A stretch of DNA of 64,000 bases, from contig NC_091142.1 in the NCBI RefSeq assembly GCF_041381155.1, positions 34,149,604 to 34,213,603 on the forward strand. Direction: 5' to 3'. This DNA is from Argopecten irradians (lineage: Eukaryota; Mollusca; Bivalvia; Pectinida; Pectinidae). A program made the translations under genes and the position numbers. Numbering within the stretch: position 1 is the stretch's first letter; each line of letters begins with the position of its first letter. Shown here piece by piece: positions 1 to 12,313 of the stretch. Below the pieces are notes generated by a model. That model was not told where the DNA came from. It did not search any database and saw only the letters and a program-made list of their open reading frames with translations.

Positions 1-962
1 AACAAAAATATTTTCTAAATCCACAACCTGTTCATATTCGACAAAAATCTAAGTGGATAATACACCGGAAATAATGGTCTTACACGCGTTTTAACGGGGC
101 GGGAAGTGAACCAAAATTGAGAAAATCACATTTTTTCGTTATTTATGCCAAAATGTGTTGCAAGTGTTATTTTTATTTATGAAAAAAAAATTGCTATCAT
201 TATAGCATAATTAAACATTTTTAGAATATTTCTACCTTTCATGCGATGCTGTTTATATTGGCGATCGTCAATTTTGTGATTTGCCGTCAGACGTCGTCTG
301 CTCATATTCAAATTACGGAACTGCTAAGCGAACTTTTCTTATTGGCAGAAGAAAAGTGACAACACAAACCATAATTATTATGCACCATGAACAAAAGAAT
401 CGACTGATTTTAGGAATGAGAAGCGACAAATAAATAGGTGTTCGAGCTCTGGTCAGGTGAGTCTACTCCAGTTGATCCGCGACCCCCTCCCCTCCCCATT
501 CAATGAGAAAACAAGATTGATAGGTTACCCAGTACTGCAGAAACAATTTATTAACACTGTTACTGAGTTTCACTGTATTTAATAGTTTCAATATTGGTGG
601 TAATGCTGTATATTTCTGTGACAATGTCATTATTAGATAGAAAGGGATATGTGGCACCAAATCAAATCGGGGCACAATTTGACAGCACACCGCCACAAGG
701 GCCTCGCTTCACTTAAAAACCGACATTAGATTTATTTAGATTGTGACAATGTGATGCACATCGACTCATTTGATAGATAGACAAACTTACATTTCACTTA
801 CGCATATGTCTGCATATCTTCTCCACTCTGCTGCGACGACGCCATGTTTCCCACCTCTCAATGATCACGTGGTCATGTGGTACGGTCAGGACCTTGTGCT
901 TTGTCGTCTGGTCAGAAGCGCTTGAGTGACCCCAACCAGCGTTCGTATTTAGATTTAATTAC
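1..962. other. Non-coding, no gene recognised
   Basis: AT-rich sequence with scattered stops in all frames. Only short chance reading frames are seen (for example one of 77 codons on the minus strand at 463-696), with no family signature or splice context. I see no RNA gene or repeat boundary here. Confidence 0.5.
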
Positions 963-1036
963 CTTCTTTACAACTTTCGGTTTTTGGATGCCGTTGTCTG
1001 TCGTTGCAATATCCTCCCGACCAATGGTCTGGGCAA
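963..1036 (-). CDS. Possible internal exon, unrecognised gene
   Basis: On the minus strand a 74-base stretch lies between an acceptor-like site (ACCTTTAG before 1036) and a donor (GTAATT after 963). One frame reads through it (AQTIGREDIATTDNGIQK and so on). It is 3' of the candidate exon at 1502-1909 on the same strand, so both may belong to one minus-strand gene, but the join was not proven. I do not recognise the protein. A chance open stretch remains possible. Confidence 0.25.
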
Positions 1037-1201
1037 CTAAAGGTATTAAAGTATGAAAACATTATCTTTAGATAAAAATAAATAACAGCAAATGATAAAC
1101 AATAAATCTGACAACTAAGGATAGGATAAAAAACAGACAATATAAGAGACGGAACAATATCAGTAAAGGGTGACATCTGGACAAGTGTGCATTAAACTGA
1201 A

Positions 1202-1350
1202 GTTTGTTTGTTTGTTTGATTAATTAACGTCCTATTAACAGCTATGGTCATGTAAGGACGGCCTCCAATGTATGTGGTGTGTTGCGTGTATGTTGTGAGA
1301 GGTGCGTGTTTTGGGAGACTGCGGTATATTCCGTGCTGTATTCTTGAATT
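1202..1350 (-). repeat. CAAA-tailed dispersed repeat, tail-proximal fragment
   Basis: Begins (plus strand) with GTTTGTTTGTTTGATTAATTAACGTCC and runs through the segment ending GGGAGACTGCGG, matching the tail-proximal third of the family that is fullest at 3781-4310 and 57755-58238. Read on the minus strand it ends in a (CAAA)n tail, as short retroposons do. Confidence 0.75.
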
Positions 1351-1501
1351 ATAGTGTTCATTGGTTTGTCATCAAACACGACCGTATTGCATGATAAATA
1401 GTGCATGAAACTATGATTACGAGTTTTGTAGCTGCTGATGGTCACATAATTTCCGTCAAACGTTGCACCGTAAATATCATTAAATATTACAATTAACTAT
1501 G

Positions 1502-1909
1502 CTAAAATATACTTCTCACCTTCGTTGTGTTGGAGCATTGTGGAAAATACCAGATTGTAGTTTTTCTTGTACAAACGCGATGTCGAAACAACGCTATGAC
1601 CAATATTGCGTTGCCTACTAAGAGCATTGTGACGTCAGAATATCTCATATCTGAGGAATTGTCTAGACTGAACCAACGGACGACGTCATTGAACAACAAG
1701 TACGCTATGTTGTTCAGTGGGAATCTACCCGCACACACAAGATGATTAAACGCCACATAGTCCTCGAGCTTCCTTACTCGCTTAAGTTCCCCATTTACAG
1801 AAGGGACCAAGGAAATTAGTTCCTCATATCCTCCGCATCTCTCCGACTCTTCGTCATCATGTGTTATCCCAAGATCTGCATCGTCCGAGCCCTCACCTGA
1901 ACACTTCAT
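1502..1909 (-). CDS. Hypothetical exon, acidic protein start
   Basis: A 135-codon minus-strand frame that starts with an ATG followed by an acidic stretch (EGSDDADLGITHDDEESE) and continues into an apparently structured segment (NNIAYLLFNDVVRWF, then SSDMRYSD). The amino-acid composition up to about residue 90 looks coding; the last 40 residues look like intron read-through, with possible donors near 1620-1650. I have the impression of similar unnamed repetitive proteins in mollusc genomes, but cannot name a family. The frame lies just outside the 7.2-kb TIR element that starts at 2080. It could be the first exon of a host gene or a remnant of another transposon gene. Confidence 0.4.
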   Translation of the reverse strand: MKCSGEGSDDADLGITHDDEESERCGGYEELISLVPSVNGELKRVRKLEDYVAFNHLVCAGRFPLNNIAYLLFNDVVRWFSLDNSSDMRYSDVTMLLVGNAILVIALFRHRVCTRKTTIWYFPQCSNTTKVRSIF

Positions 1910-2079
1910 AATTTGCTTGAATTGGCTATCTTTCGGTAAAACATTTCTCCTGGAAATCTGGATTTTTTCGACCTTGAATAGTTATTGTTCTGTCCTCCTC
2001 TACAGAGCTCGGGTGTGATGCATGCGCTCCGTCTTACTTTTCCGGCGACGTACATAATGTAGCTTTAATGTCAAGTCAC

Positions 2080-2225
2080 TACACAGCCAATATTTCCTAA
2101 CCTGAATTTCAGGTCAAGATTTCTTGACCTGAAATTCTGGTCAATTTCAGGTCAATTTTAGGTCAAGAAATCTTGACCTGAAATTCTGGTTAAGATTTCC
2201 TTGGGTGACTTTCAGGTCACCCAAA
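2080..2225 (+). repeat. Left TIR and subterminal inverted units
   Basis: The 27-bp TIR is followed by about 120 bp of alternating TTTCAGGTCAA and TTGACCTGAAA units that can fold on themselves, for example TCAAGATTTCTTGACCTGAAA near 2113-2135 facing its complement near 2162-2182. Confidence 0.75.
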
Positions 2226-5200
2226 AATTTTCAAATTTTCTTTGGATCATTTACTGGATACTGTTATGGCTTTCATAGATCTACTTTCTATTAAAAATAA
2301 TTTGTAAAATGGTCTATTAAAATGATTCCTCCAGTATAAAAACGTCTGAAAAATGAAGAGAAGACATTGTAAGTGTTTTTAAAGCAGTATTTATTTTGCA
2401 GTTAAGAAAAAAAACCCTGCTACATAAAACTTAAGCAAATGTTTTGCTTATCATTTGTAGCAAAGAGCGATAACTCTTTACCAATATCTTGTTTGATCAT
2501 CACTTTGGACAGAGAAATATGCAGATTATGCACGATATATATACCGGTATGTACAAAAGTTCTTGCTCTGACACATAGCAATTGTACTTATAATTACACA
2601 ATTCGGTAATAATTGGTATATACACTGATTAAGTTAACTTTTTACATATATGTCCATGCTTTGTACAAAGAATGACGTGGGTTTTGTCAGTGTGATATAT
2701 ATGGAGCTGTGTATATGGCCAGAGGTGTTGCCTTGTAGCCAATCAAATCCCTTGTTGCCATGGTCAAGCCTGTTACTTGAGAGTAGCCGTCGCTTGTTGA
2801 CCTAACCAATAATTCAGACAAACAGAGTATGGACTCCTCACTCCAATTTAGGGGTTACAGGCACTGACTGGCCCCAGATTTCTGCAATCTCATACCAACA
2901 GAAGGCAGCAGTCCATCCATTTAGGGAGAAAGAAAACCTAAAAAAATAGAAATAAAAAACAAATGCCACAATGAATATGATGTTGACTAAGTAAATATCA
3001 TGATAGCATGTACACGTATGTATTACTAGATGTTTCTGTGGTTTGCCGGAATGCATAAAATATGAATATTGGTCTTAATTAACCGCAAGTAAAAAAGAAA
3101 AAAACATTTTGTTTATTTGTTCGTCAAATTACCCATTGTTATTCATCCCGAAAACCATTTGTGTGTCTTTTACCAAGTTAATTAATTATGGACATTTGAC
3201 CCATTCGAAGGTATTACAACATGTATTTAAAATTCTACAACTAAAAAGTCCTTATTTCTTACATTAGAAATGTATGTGTTTCAAACAAGGTAAATGTTAA
3301 CCACATTATTTAAAATTTACAAGCGGGAACTTAATGTCACAAAAGAAATATATTGACTAAGTAAGTTTCATAAATTTCAGAAAGGCGACTCGTATTTAAG
3401 TATGAAATCATTGCAGATGTGAAAAAATACATGAACTTCGTAGCCGAAGAGGCATGGCTAGTTTGCTGATCTTCAATTTTCAAACACTGTCACGTCTGGA
3501 GAAAAGTGCTGTTTGTGGCCATGCATTTTAATGTGGTCAGTCTGAAATATTCAACAGTTGTCATTAATAAAGTTTTACAACAAAGAGGCTACAATACTAG
3601 TGCCTTTTTGTTATGATCAATGCCGAGACAGAATTGAACTACATATGTATCCTTCAAATTTCATCACCATAAGTCATATATTTAACACTTCAGAAATGCA
3701 GGGCTTTGTAGGATATTATTAGATAAGAAGAGGATGAAGAGCCAGTTCTTATACAATATATCTCAACTCATTCAAAGGGATTTTGTTTGTTTGTTTGTTT
3801 GATTTATTAACGTCCTATTAACAGCTATGGTCATGTAAGGACGGCATCCCATGTATGCGGTGTGTTGCGTGTATGTTGTGCGAGGTGAGTGTACTGGGAG
3901 ACTGCGGTATGTTCGTGTTGTATCTTCTTGTATAGTGGAACTGTTGCCCTTTTTATAGTGCTATATCACTGAAGCATGCCGCCGAAGACACCAAGCAACA
4001 CACCCCACCCGGTCACATTATACTGACAACGGGCGAACCAGTCGTTCCACACCCTGTATGCTGAACGCTAAGCAGGAGCAGAAACTACCACTTTTATAGA
4101 CTTTGGTGTGTCTCGACCAGGGTATAGAATCCAGAGCCTTCCTCACAGGGGCGAACGCTCAACTCAAGGCCAAAAGTGAGGCGGTGCCAAGGGAGGCATT
4201 AGGAAAGATAAAGTCAGTTAGAAAGAAGAGAAAAGATAAGATCCTAAATTTAGTCGCCTTTTACGATCATGCAATAGGGGCAGCAGGTACAATTCTAACG
4301 CAAAGGGAAGATATTATGAAGTATACATGTATATTGTATAATATACCACATGAGTTATAGCAATCTGATTTTAAAGTTAATTATGGAATAAAACTTACAA
4401 TGAATAAAAACTTTGCTCCCAATACACTTATCAATACAGTGACATTCATATGTACAATATCATACAAACTTTTTTACCACATTTTGTTTGCTTACCAAAT
4501 AAAAAAGTTTGGGTAAGTTCTTCTTGCCCAGTCCTTGAATATTTTCTTGATTAAAATCAATTTTATATCTCCGGTATTTACTTTCAAAGACATCAATCTG
4601 TCAAATCTGGAAAATTAATGAAAAATAAACTAATGATGGCAAATTAGCATGTTTGTATCTCTGACATATACATGTATGTACATGTATACATTTTGTGTAT
4701 ATGTAACTATATGTACCTATAGGTTAACTACCCGTATTTACTTGGGGTTATTGAATCAATATTGCAAGTAAGGTTCTTTAAAGATTTACTTTTCCCTATT
4801 ACACCATGCTGATAACTGTTCTCTTAAAATAAACTTTTACAGAACTATCGAATCAGTTAAAAGTTCTATAAATGTCCTCATCAAAGACTAAACATAAAAA
4901 ATGTAATTATAAGTATCCACAATTAATTTCAATATTCTATATTTTCATGATAGCAAAATATTAGAAATATATTATTAAATAATCATATAATTATATTTAG
5001 CCATTGGTTGCCAGTTATTTAATATAAATAATCTATGCATTTCAAAATTGCATATTGATAAGATTCACAAAGAAAACATCAATGTTGGATCTGTATTAAT
5101 ATTCAGTTGACACAATATGTACCATAGATAAATTTAAGAACAAATTAAAGAATGTTTACAAAACATTCATGCCATCATTGAATCAGGAGTGAGGATTATA

Positions 5201-8200
5201 TTAATTATAACATTATTATTGTATCTAAATTAAACACTACTCTGGTATTTCTATTTTCTTAGTCTAGTGATTTTTTTTCATTAAAAAAGCTGTGTCGAAA
5301 ACATGAAGGGATCCTTTCCTGGTAGGTACATGTACATAATTATGCACTATATTAATTTGTGAAGCTGCAGAATGTATACCAATGTAAACTTCACCATTAA
5401 CATATATAAACATTATCCATAATGGTGTGGAATTTATACAATTACCACACTGAAGTTGTGATAACACTAACAGCTAGTGTTCATATTTTATTTGATTTCT
5501 AATTTCCTGTTTTATTTGATTTCTTATTTAACCTTTATTCTTTATATAAGCCTATTTAAGCAAGGTTATGGACAATAGAGAATGATGACAGTCTTGAATC
5601 TTATAAATATTATATGTAGATTTATGTAGTCTACATGTAGGGTACAATTAATGTACATGTATACTTCTTCATGCCAATCATGATTATAAAGGTAATTTGA
5701 AGGATTCATTACAGTATGGGTTGTGACAATCTAATTCACTGAATATGGATATGAATACACTCCATACAGGACCTGATGATACACAAACTACTAGACTCTA
5801 CATAGAGTAGACCAACAAACAGTAGGCCTATCGGACATATTGTATACACCTTTATTTATTGGGTCAGATGGACTTGGCTTTCTTACGGATTTATTTTGGC
5901 TTTAACTTTAGGTACTTTGTAAATACATGGAGTCATAAAAAGACACACTAAAACTACTGTCTTAATCAGAACCTCTCCGCTTCCGGGCGGCACAGGATTT
6001 ATTTTTCATCAGATGTTGGCTTCTCAAACTTACTTTGTGATTGTCGTATTTTGTTCGATAACATAGTTAAGCTGCTTGTAATATCGCTGACAGTTAGGCA
6101 TCCTAGTCGTAGTGTACCGGCAAACATCATATATCGTAATGTATTACACCACATTCACTAATATTGACGATATAATCAAAATATTGTGACAATATCATAG
6201 GCCACCGTCTTGATCTGTTGTCACAGACTCCATCCAATCTGGGTTGATGAGATGCTTGACTCCGCCGATCCGTAAATGATAAACATATCGATGATCAAGA
6301 TTTGAACTAGAGCGCCATCTATATCGAGCAGACGTAAACAACAGCACGTGCGCGTTTTGACTACAGAGGCCGGGATGTTGACAATCTTCCGTAGAAAATG
6401 AGTAGAGGCGAAAGAAGTTGTTTCAGGTAATCCGTCGATATGAATATGAAATTTAGACGAATTTTTTCTCTCTCATAAAACAAACGAGGTTGTTGTTTTG
6501 TTGATCAGACAATATTTGTGAAAAGTTTCATTGGGGTCCTGACCCGGCCCTTGGGATATTTTTTCCTTGCGGTTATTTTATTAGATTTCCCTAGGAATGT
6601 GATTCGTTAAGCCCATAACTGCAATAATTGGCAATTTAGGAAAAATTTAATAGAATTATGACAGTAAATTGAAATTTTGTCAAAATACAGAAAAAATATG
6701 ACTATTAAGTAGCCTAGCCAGTACATGTAAATCACAGGAGCTTGACGTTTTGTCAATTGTACATGTACGGTATGTAAATATACAATATACATATATAAAC
6801 TACTCCTATTGATTTTCAGTACCATATTTAAAAGTGGTTTTAAGTATAGGGGTACCTGTACAAGAAAAAGAATAAAAAAAAGATCAGTCAGAAGGTGATA
6901 TCTTTTAGCTAAAACAGTAGCTAATTTGTTGCAGCTAATGACAAGTATTGTACAATGTAGAACTACATTTGTACTTTATGCTAGGCCTATTAAAACTAAA
7001 GTCAAGATACAAGTTCTTAAAAAAAACCCAAGTTACAAATTGCATTGTCTATATAGAATAATTATCATTGTATGTAAAACATCACGCCTTTCATAAAACA
7101 TTCTAAGTGTCATAATGACACAGATTTATTGTTAATTTATTCTGATTTGTTGGTTTTCTTATTATTATGTTAATTACATGTTGAGTAAAATATTGTAACA
7201 GGCAACTACATTTGTACATGTAGGCCTATGCTGTGTATAATAAAATTGACTGACTGCTGTATTGATATTTGTGATGAAATTCGTGTTATTTGGGGATATT
7301 TAATAATTGTAATTGTAGTGTAAATGCATGCCTGTTGGTATCTCTAGCTATGCAGGTTGCTAATACATGTATATATATTTGGACATGAAGTACATCATGA
7401 CATGACTGACTAATATTACCTTATTGCAGTTACAACGATACATTAAATGGTTTCTAATAAAGTATCAAATATAACACGCACACAATATCTTTATGAAGAA
7501 CCATACGTGGAAAATAAGGGACTGACTTTATTTCATAAGAACAATTCCATACGACATCCTTAAGCTTTTGCAATAACTTATTTTATGAAAGAATTATGTA
7601 GAATTCTATATACAGTAAACATGTCAGATGCTACATGTATATATGATTTTTCCTGAAACTTTTAAAATTTAATTTAATTAAACACTGGTAATGCTGAGTC
7701 ATCTGATTTATTGTATATATAACCCAAAAAATGTTAAAAGAAACTTGAACATTTTTTTTATCTTACTATGACTATTTTAGAGGGAAAAAACCAATGCATT
7801 TGATGACAAAGTGTTCTTTATTTCCAGAACAGTGTACAATATGATTCCGACTTCTAATGAAAGTGTTAACACAGTATGCCATCTCCAGTATATTACATGC
7901 AGTTTTATTTTGACGTAGATTCAGCTAAATAACTTGTAGATCATGTTCAGTTGAAATGTAAATGTTTCTCTTTTACATTTCAGGGATTGCAGTGGCAAGA
8001 AGATCAAGTAAAGGACTTTTGGAAGATAAATAACAAAAAGCAGAAAACAGACTTTGTCATTGTTTTCCTATGGATGGGGAGGGGGAGGGAGGGGAGGAGG
8101 GTTCTAGGCTGTGTAACAGATCCTCTACGAAAAAAATCGACCCACTAAAGTCGAAGTTCCTAGAAAAAAAGAGTTGAAGAAGGTGAACCTCTTTGAATGT

Positions 8201-8837
8201 GAATCGTTTAAAGCTATCATGAAGTGACAAAACAATCTGTGATTGTCATTTCTTCTTTTAATAGATAAATGTATTTACAACATGTACGTATATCTACATG
8301 TACATGTATATAAAACTTAAACAATATGCTATGGTGAAGAATACTTGTTAAAATGTGATTTTTTTGTCAGACAATATTGATTTCTATTCTGTAATTTCTA
8401 TAAGACCTCGCTAGGTTGTCTCCTGATGGTAGCATTACCCGACTGTACGTGTTGAAGGAGGTTATAAACATGTGCGGATGCTGCAACCTAGTAGCCTCGT
8501 GACCTGATCATTTGGAATGTTTAGGGCCATAAGCTCCTTGCTATGAACTGGATGCGGTCCTTTATATCCACCAAGTTCATGGTTTAGAAGTAGTTAAGCC
8601 GCCTCTGCTACTTTTGGTCACGCTCATTCCTTATGGTCAGTAAAGTTGAAAATGTCAAGGAAAAAAACAATTCAATGGTCACATTTTAATGACAAAATTC
8701 ACCAAACATTCCTCAGTAGTGTGATTGCAACACCTGATATGCTCAGAAATGGCTACAAATTCTAACAATACCCTGATGCAAGTGAACCATTTACCTGGAA
8801 ATGACATTGACAGTAAAATTGATCTGAAAATGACATG
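2226..8837. other. Interior of the 7.2-kb element, no clear gene
   Basis: AT-rich DNA with no open frame showing a family signature. A minus-strand frame at 2838-3056 and a plus-strand frame at 7951-8148 are short. The latter follows a good acceptor (TTTACATTTCAG ending at 7983), so transcription is possible, but nothing identifiable is encoded. A GC-rich, promoter-like patch at 6240-6430 contains GCACGTGCGCG. Confidence 0.45.
3781..4310 (-). repeat. CAAA-tailed dispersed repeat, near full length
   Basis: One of the most complete copies in the window, about 0.5 kb. Read on the minus strand it has a head with GGCGACTAAATTTAGG, a middle with a box-B-like GACTGGTTCGCCC, and a tail TTAATAAATCAAACAAAC. 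The 85-codon frame it contains on the plus strand recurs in most copies and is not a gene. The family is most likely a SINE-type retroposon; RNA polymerase III boxes are only suggested, not clear. Confidence 0.75.
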
Positions 8838-9286
8838 AAGAAAACTTGACCTGAAATTGACCTGAAATTCTGGTCAATTTCTGGTCAAATTGACCTGAAA
8901 GGAGCAGAAATGTCAGTTTCATGTTAAAAATTTAACCTGAATTTGACCAGAATTTCATATGAATTTGACCAGAATTTCACCTGAAAATGACCTCAGAAAA
9001 TTGAGGTCAATTTCAGGTTAAAAGTCTAACCTGAAATTGACCAGAATTTCACATGAAATTGACCAGAATATAATTTGAGGTCAATTTCAGGTTAAAAAAC
9101 TAACCTGAAATTGACAAGAATTTCACATGAATTTGACCAGAATTTGACCTCAGCGAATTTTAATGTGAAATTCAGGTTAGTTTTTTAACCTGCAATTGAC
9201 TGTTCTGCTCCTTTCAGGTCAATTTCAGGTCAAAATTTCAACCAGAAATTCTGGTCAATTTCAGGTTAGGGAATATTGGCTGTGTA
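8838..9286 (-). repeat. Right subterminal inverted-unit array and right TIR
   Basis: About 420 bp of repeated AACCTGAAATTGACC, GAATTTGACCAG and their complements alternate in both orientations up to the right 27-bp TIR at 9260-9286. The same words make up the shorter left array. Such arrays can be transposase-binding sites or simple fold-back DNA. Confidence 0.75.
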
Positions 9287-10331
9287 TGACATTCAATCCG
9301 GTGGCAGGTAGCCCCGCGGAACGTATCAAAATTTTCCGGGCGGTAAAAACAAATATGAACGGCCATCACCTGTAAACGCAAAGAAAAAAAAAATGGTCAA
9401 TGGAAAAACGTATTCATAGCCATGGTTTACAATTCAAAAGTAAAACTTAATATTGCTATTATATTATGACATCTGCACTTGAATCACACCAGGTGCAGTT
9501 GTATTTCTTTAAAAGAATTTAACAAAATTGCCAGCAAATAAACAAACTGATCGTGTATACAAAATCTACAGACTAACCAACAGTCATCATCTTCGTCTGG
9601 TAGGCCTACTTTTCCATTGACACCTTTACATGAGATCTACGAACACATAGACGTCGGAAGAAAACTTTACATCTGTCGTTTGGAAGACTATACATTATCT
9701 GTTTTAAACATATTGTGAAGGTTGTCATTTTAATGATGCCAATCCCCCGTACATCGTCTTTATCACACAATGATGAAAATGGAAAATTTTGGAAAAGGCT
9801 GAAATTTATTTTTTTGTGGAAAATTATATGAAATTACAGGTACTAGGAACCTATTTTCTGAAAGTCAAAAAGGCTGAAATCAGCCAATCGCCTGAACATT
9901 TTCATCCCTGAATTCACATCAACCAAGCCCCCGTACACAAGCTAAATTTTGAGTCGTCTTGTTGAAACATCCATGGCTGAATTCCACACCTCCTTTCAAT
10001 ATTTTACTTTGACCGTCTTCGTGGAGCAACTTAAATTTAGATTTTTATTTTTTACATTTTAAAATACATGTATTTAAGCATGTTGAATTTTGCTCCAACA
10101 GGGCGGCCAAAGTGAAAAATCCATATTTCGTCCGATTTTTTTCCACTCTTTTCTCTGGGATTTTTCAGGTAAGACTAACACGAAAAATGGCAACCGGAAC
10201 GAATCTTATTTACGAAATTCTTCACGATGCTTTTCTAAGAGGAATAGAATTTAATTACAAAATCTTATTGAAAAATGATTTACATAAAATTTGAAGACGT
10301 TTTTTAAATAAAATTTGCAAGGATAATTGCA
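9287..10331. other. Non-coding, no feature recognised
   Basis: AT-rich DNA with only short chance frames, for example 60 codons at 10112-10294. No family signature or repeat boundary was recognised. Confidence 0.45.
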
Positions 10332-10505
10332 TTTTTAGGTCATCTGACCCGAAGAGTCAGGATCACCTTGGCCTATAGTCATCATGCTTCGTCCGTCGTC
10401 GTCCGCCGTGTGCCGTGAGTAAACTTTTCCCATTTTGAACTTCTTCTACCAGTACGATTTGGCTGAAACTTGCATGAAATAATTCTGACATGGTATTGAC
10501 CAAGT
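10332..10505 (-). mobile_element. Helitron-like 3' end fragment
   Basis: Read on the minus strand, the piece ends in a hairpin with a CTTCGG loop region (GGTGATCCTGACTCTTCGGG with its partner arm CAGATGACC) followed by CTAAAAA. Just inside is a GACGACGGACGA microsatellite. The same end design recurs in the elements at 12314, 52849, 53878 and 55804. Its body stops where the Ty3-type fossil begins. Confidence 0.6.
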
Positions 10506-10506
10506 A

Positions 10507-11370
10507 TTGTTATTTTTCAGGTCGATCAGAACAGCTGTGGACATACTAGGTCCTCTACCCCGCAGCAAGAAAGGCAATAAATATCTTCTTGTTGTAGATG
10601 ATTACTTCACCAAGTGGGTGGATGCTTTCCCGGTTCCGAATGAAGAGGCTAAAACGATAGCCAGTAAATTGGTAGAAAGAGTATTTTGTGCATTTGTAGT
10701 GCCTATGCAACTCGATAAAGATAAGGGAACCAATTTTGAATCCTACCTGTTTAAAGAAATGTGTCAGATTATTGGGATCTATAAGACTCGTACCACGGGT
10801 TATCGACCCCAATTTGTTGGAATGGTTGTGCGAGCAAACCAGACAATAGAAAATATTTAAGAAATTTGTTTCTAACAATCAAACCGATTGGGACGAGTAT
10901 ATTCTTATGCTGATGATGGCATATATGTCATCGGAACACGAGGCCACAGGGTTTAGTCCATGTACACGGATGATGGGAAGGGAGATAAATCTTCCAGTAG
11001 ATCTGTGCTATGGCAGTCCTATTAAAGAAAATTATACAAGTCAAACATCAGATTACACTAGAAATTTATTAGATCATATGTTAAATGTACATGAGATAGC
11101 AAGACGAAATTTAAATATTTCGCACACCAGAATTAAGAAACAGTATGGCAATAAAAGTAAACAATCTACATATAGTAGAGGTGACTTATTCTGGTTAAAT
11201 AATACATATAGGTATGTAGGAAAGTGTCGGAAATGACAAAAACTATGCCACGGACCATATACTATTACCAATATGTTGAATGATATTATATACAACTTTA
11301 CAAGAGACACCTAGGTTAAAGCCTAAAGTGGTCCATCATGATCACCTGGGACCGTATCAGGGTGACACTG
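10507..11370 (+). mobile_element. Broken Ty3-type retroelement integrase fossil
   Basis: Translations resemble the integrase of Ty3/gypsy (Metaviridae) elements. They include the catalytic-core part (DILGPLPRSKKGNKYLLVVD, then a GYRPQ-type stretch), a segment of the ETTGFSP-type (HEATGFSP), and the C-terminal tail with KVVHHDHLGPY. No gag, protease, reverse transcriptase or LTR is seen, so this is a short remnant. It is broken, with about two breaks in the surviving stretch. Its 3' side runs into a poly-A tract. It is probably old, but no LTR pair exists to date it. Confidence 0.8.
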
Positions 11371-11375
11371 CTGAC

Positions 11376-11380
<5 letters not shown>

Positions 11381-11406
<26 letters not shown>
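11381..11406 (+). repeat. Poly-A tract
   Basis: A run of about 26 A residues next to the end of the Ty3-type fossil. It could be a retroposition tail or a simple homopolymer. Confidence 0.8.
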
Positions 11407-11837
11407 CATTGGTTGAACTGAATCGAATTGTCTTGTTGACCAGTTTCAAACTTACTGATTTGCTTTTGAAGTTATTTTATATACACCTGTTTTTGTAAAC
11501 TTGCATGCAAATGCCATAACCTGGGAACAAGATAATGTATAACTTACAATCACAGGTTCACATGGCCTGTAATTCTTACCGGCAGAAACCTGTCACATCA
11601 AATGGTAACATAATCATACTTATGAGTCGAGTTTTCCATGATTCTCTCTGCCAGAACAGACTCACCAGTATGTATTTGTGTTGAAATTGCTGAGCATGAC
11701 GTTTATACAGGAATGTACACTGTCTGTTGGATTAGAGCAACGTCCCGCCATCAGAGGTTTTTTTTTATTAATCAATGTCTTCCCATGTTTGCGCAATTTT
11801 GTGAGTACGAGGAGGTGCGGGTGTATGGCCATCAGAG
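11407..11837. other. Non-coding, no feature recognised
   Basis: No frame in this stretch shows a protein signature; two overlapping short plus-strand frames at 11638-11952 are chance frames that run into the CAAA-tailed repeat. Confidence 0.4.
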
Positions 11838-11992
11838 CGCAACAGTTCCACTATACAAGACACAACACGAACATACCACAGTCTCCCAAAACACGCACCT
11901 CACACAACATACACGCATCACACTGAAAACATGGGAGGCCGTCCTTACATGACCATAGCTGTTAATAGGACGTTAATGAATCAAACAAACAA
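11838..11992 (+). repeat. CAAA-tailed dispersed repeat, tail part
   Basis: Matches the last third of the family: GTTCCACTATACAAGA, CACAGTCTCCCAAAACACGC, then GACCATAGCTGTTAATAGG and the tail ATGAATCAAACAAACAAG. Confidence 0.75.
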
Positions 11993-12313
11993 GCCATCAG
12001 AGCTCAAATTAGCTATGGCATGATACTCGTCGGCATAGGTTAACATCTACTATGTTTAAGCATGTACATCAGTACTATTACTAAGTCATCGAGGGTTGAC
12101 AGAACTTATGTGTTGTAACTTTATTTGTGAAATGCAGACAAGAATATCATAAGGAAAGGATTCACTTTAATGTAGTGAAATGGCAACGAATAAAGTTGTT
12201 ATTGGACAGTTTCTACTTTGATCATTTCTGATATATCCCGATACATCAATGGAAACTGACAAGTCATTTAAGGATTACAATGTGTATGTGTAGGGCAGCA
12301 GTAGCACCTGAAG

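Larger units (their letters stand above)
2080..9286. mobile_element. 7.2-kb TIR element with fold-back subterminal repeats
   Basis: The ends are inverted copies of one 27-bp sequence: TACACAGCCAATATTTCC... at 2080-2106 and its complement at 9260-9286, matching at 26 of 27 positions. Just inside both ends are arrays of short direct and inverted units built on CCTGAAATTGACC and TTTCAGGTCA (2100-2225 and about 8838-9259). No clear target-site duplication was found. The interior has no recognisable transposase. It holds a full CAAA-tailed repeat (3781-4310), AT-rich DNA, a possible tiny first exon at 6398-6426 and an acceptor-led open stretch at about 7993. I regard it as a non-autonomous or decayed DNA transposon of unknown superfamily. 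Confidence 0.7.
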
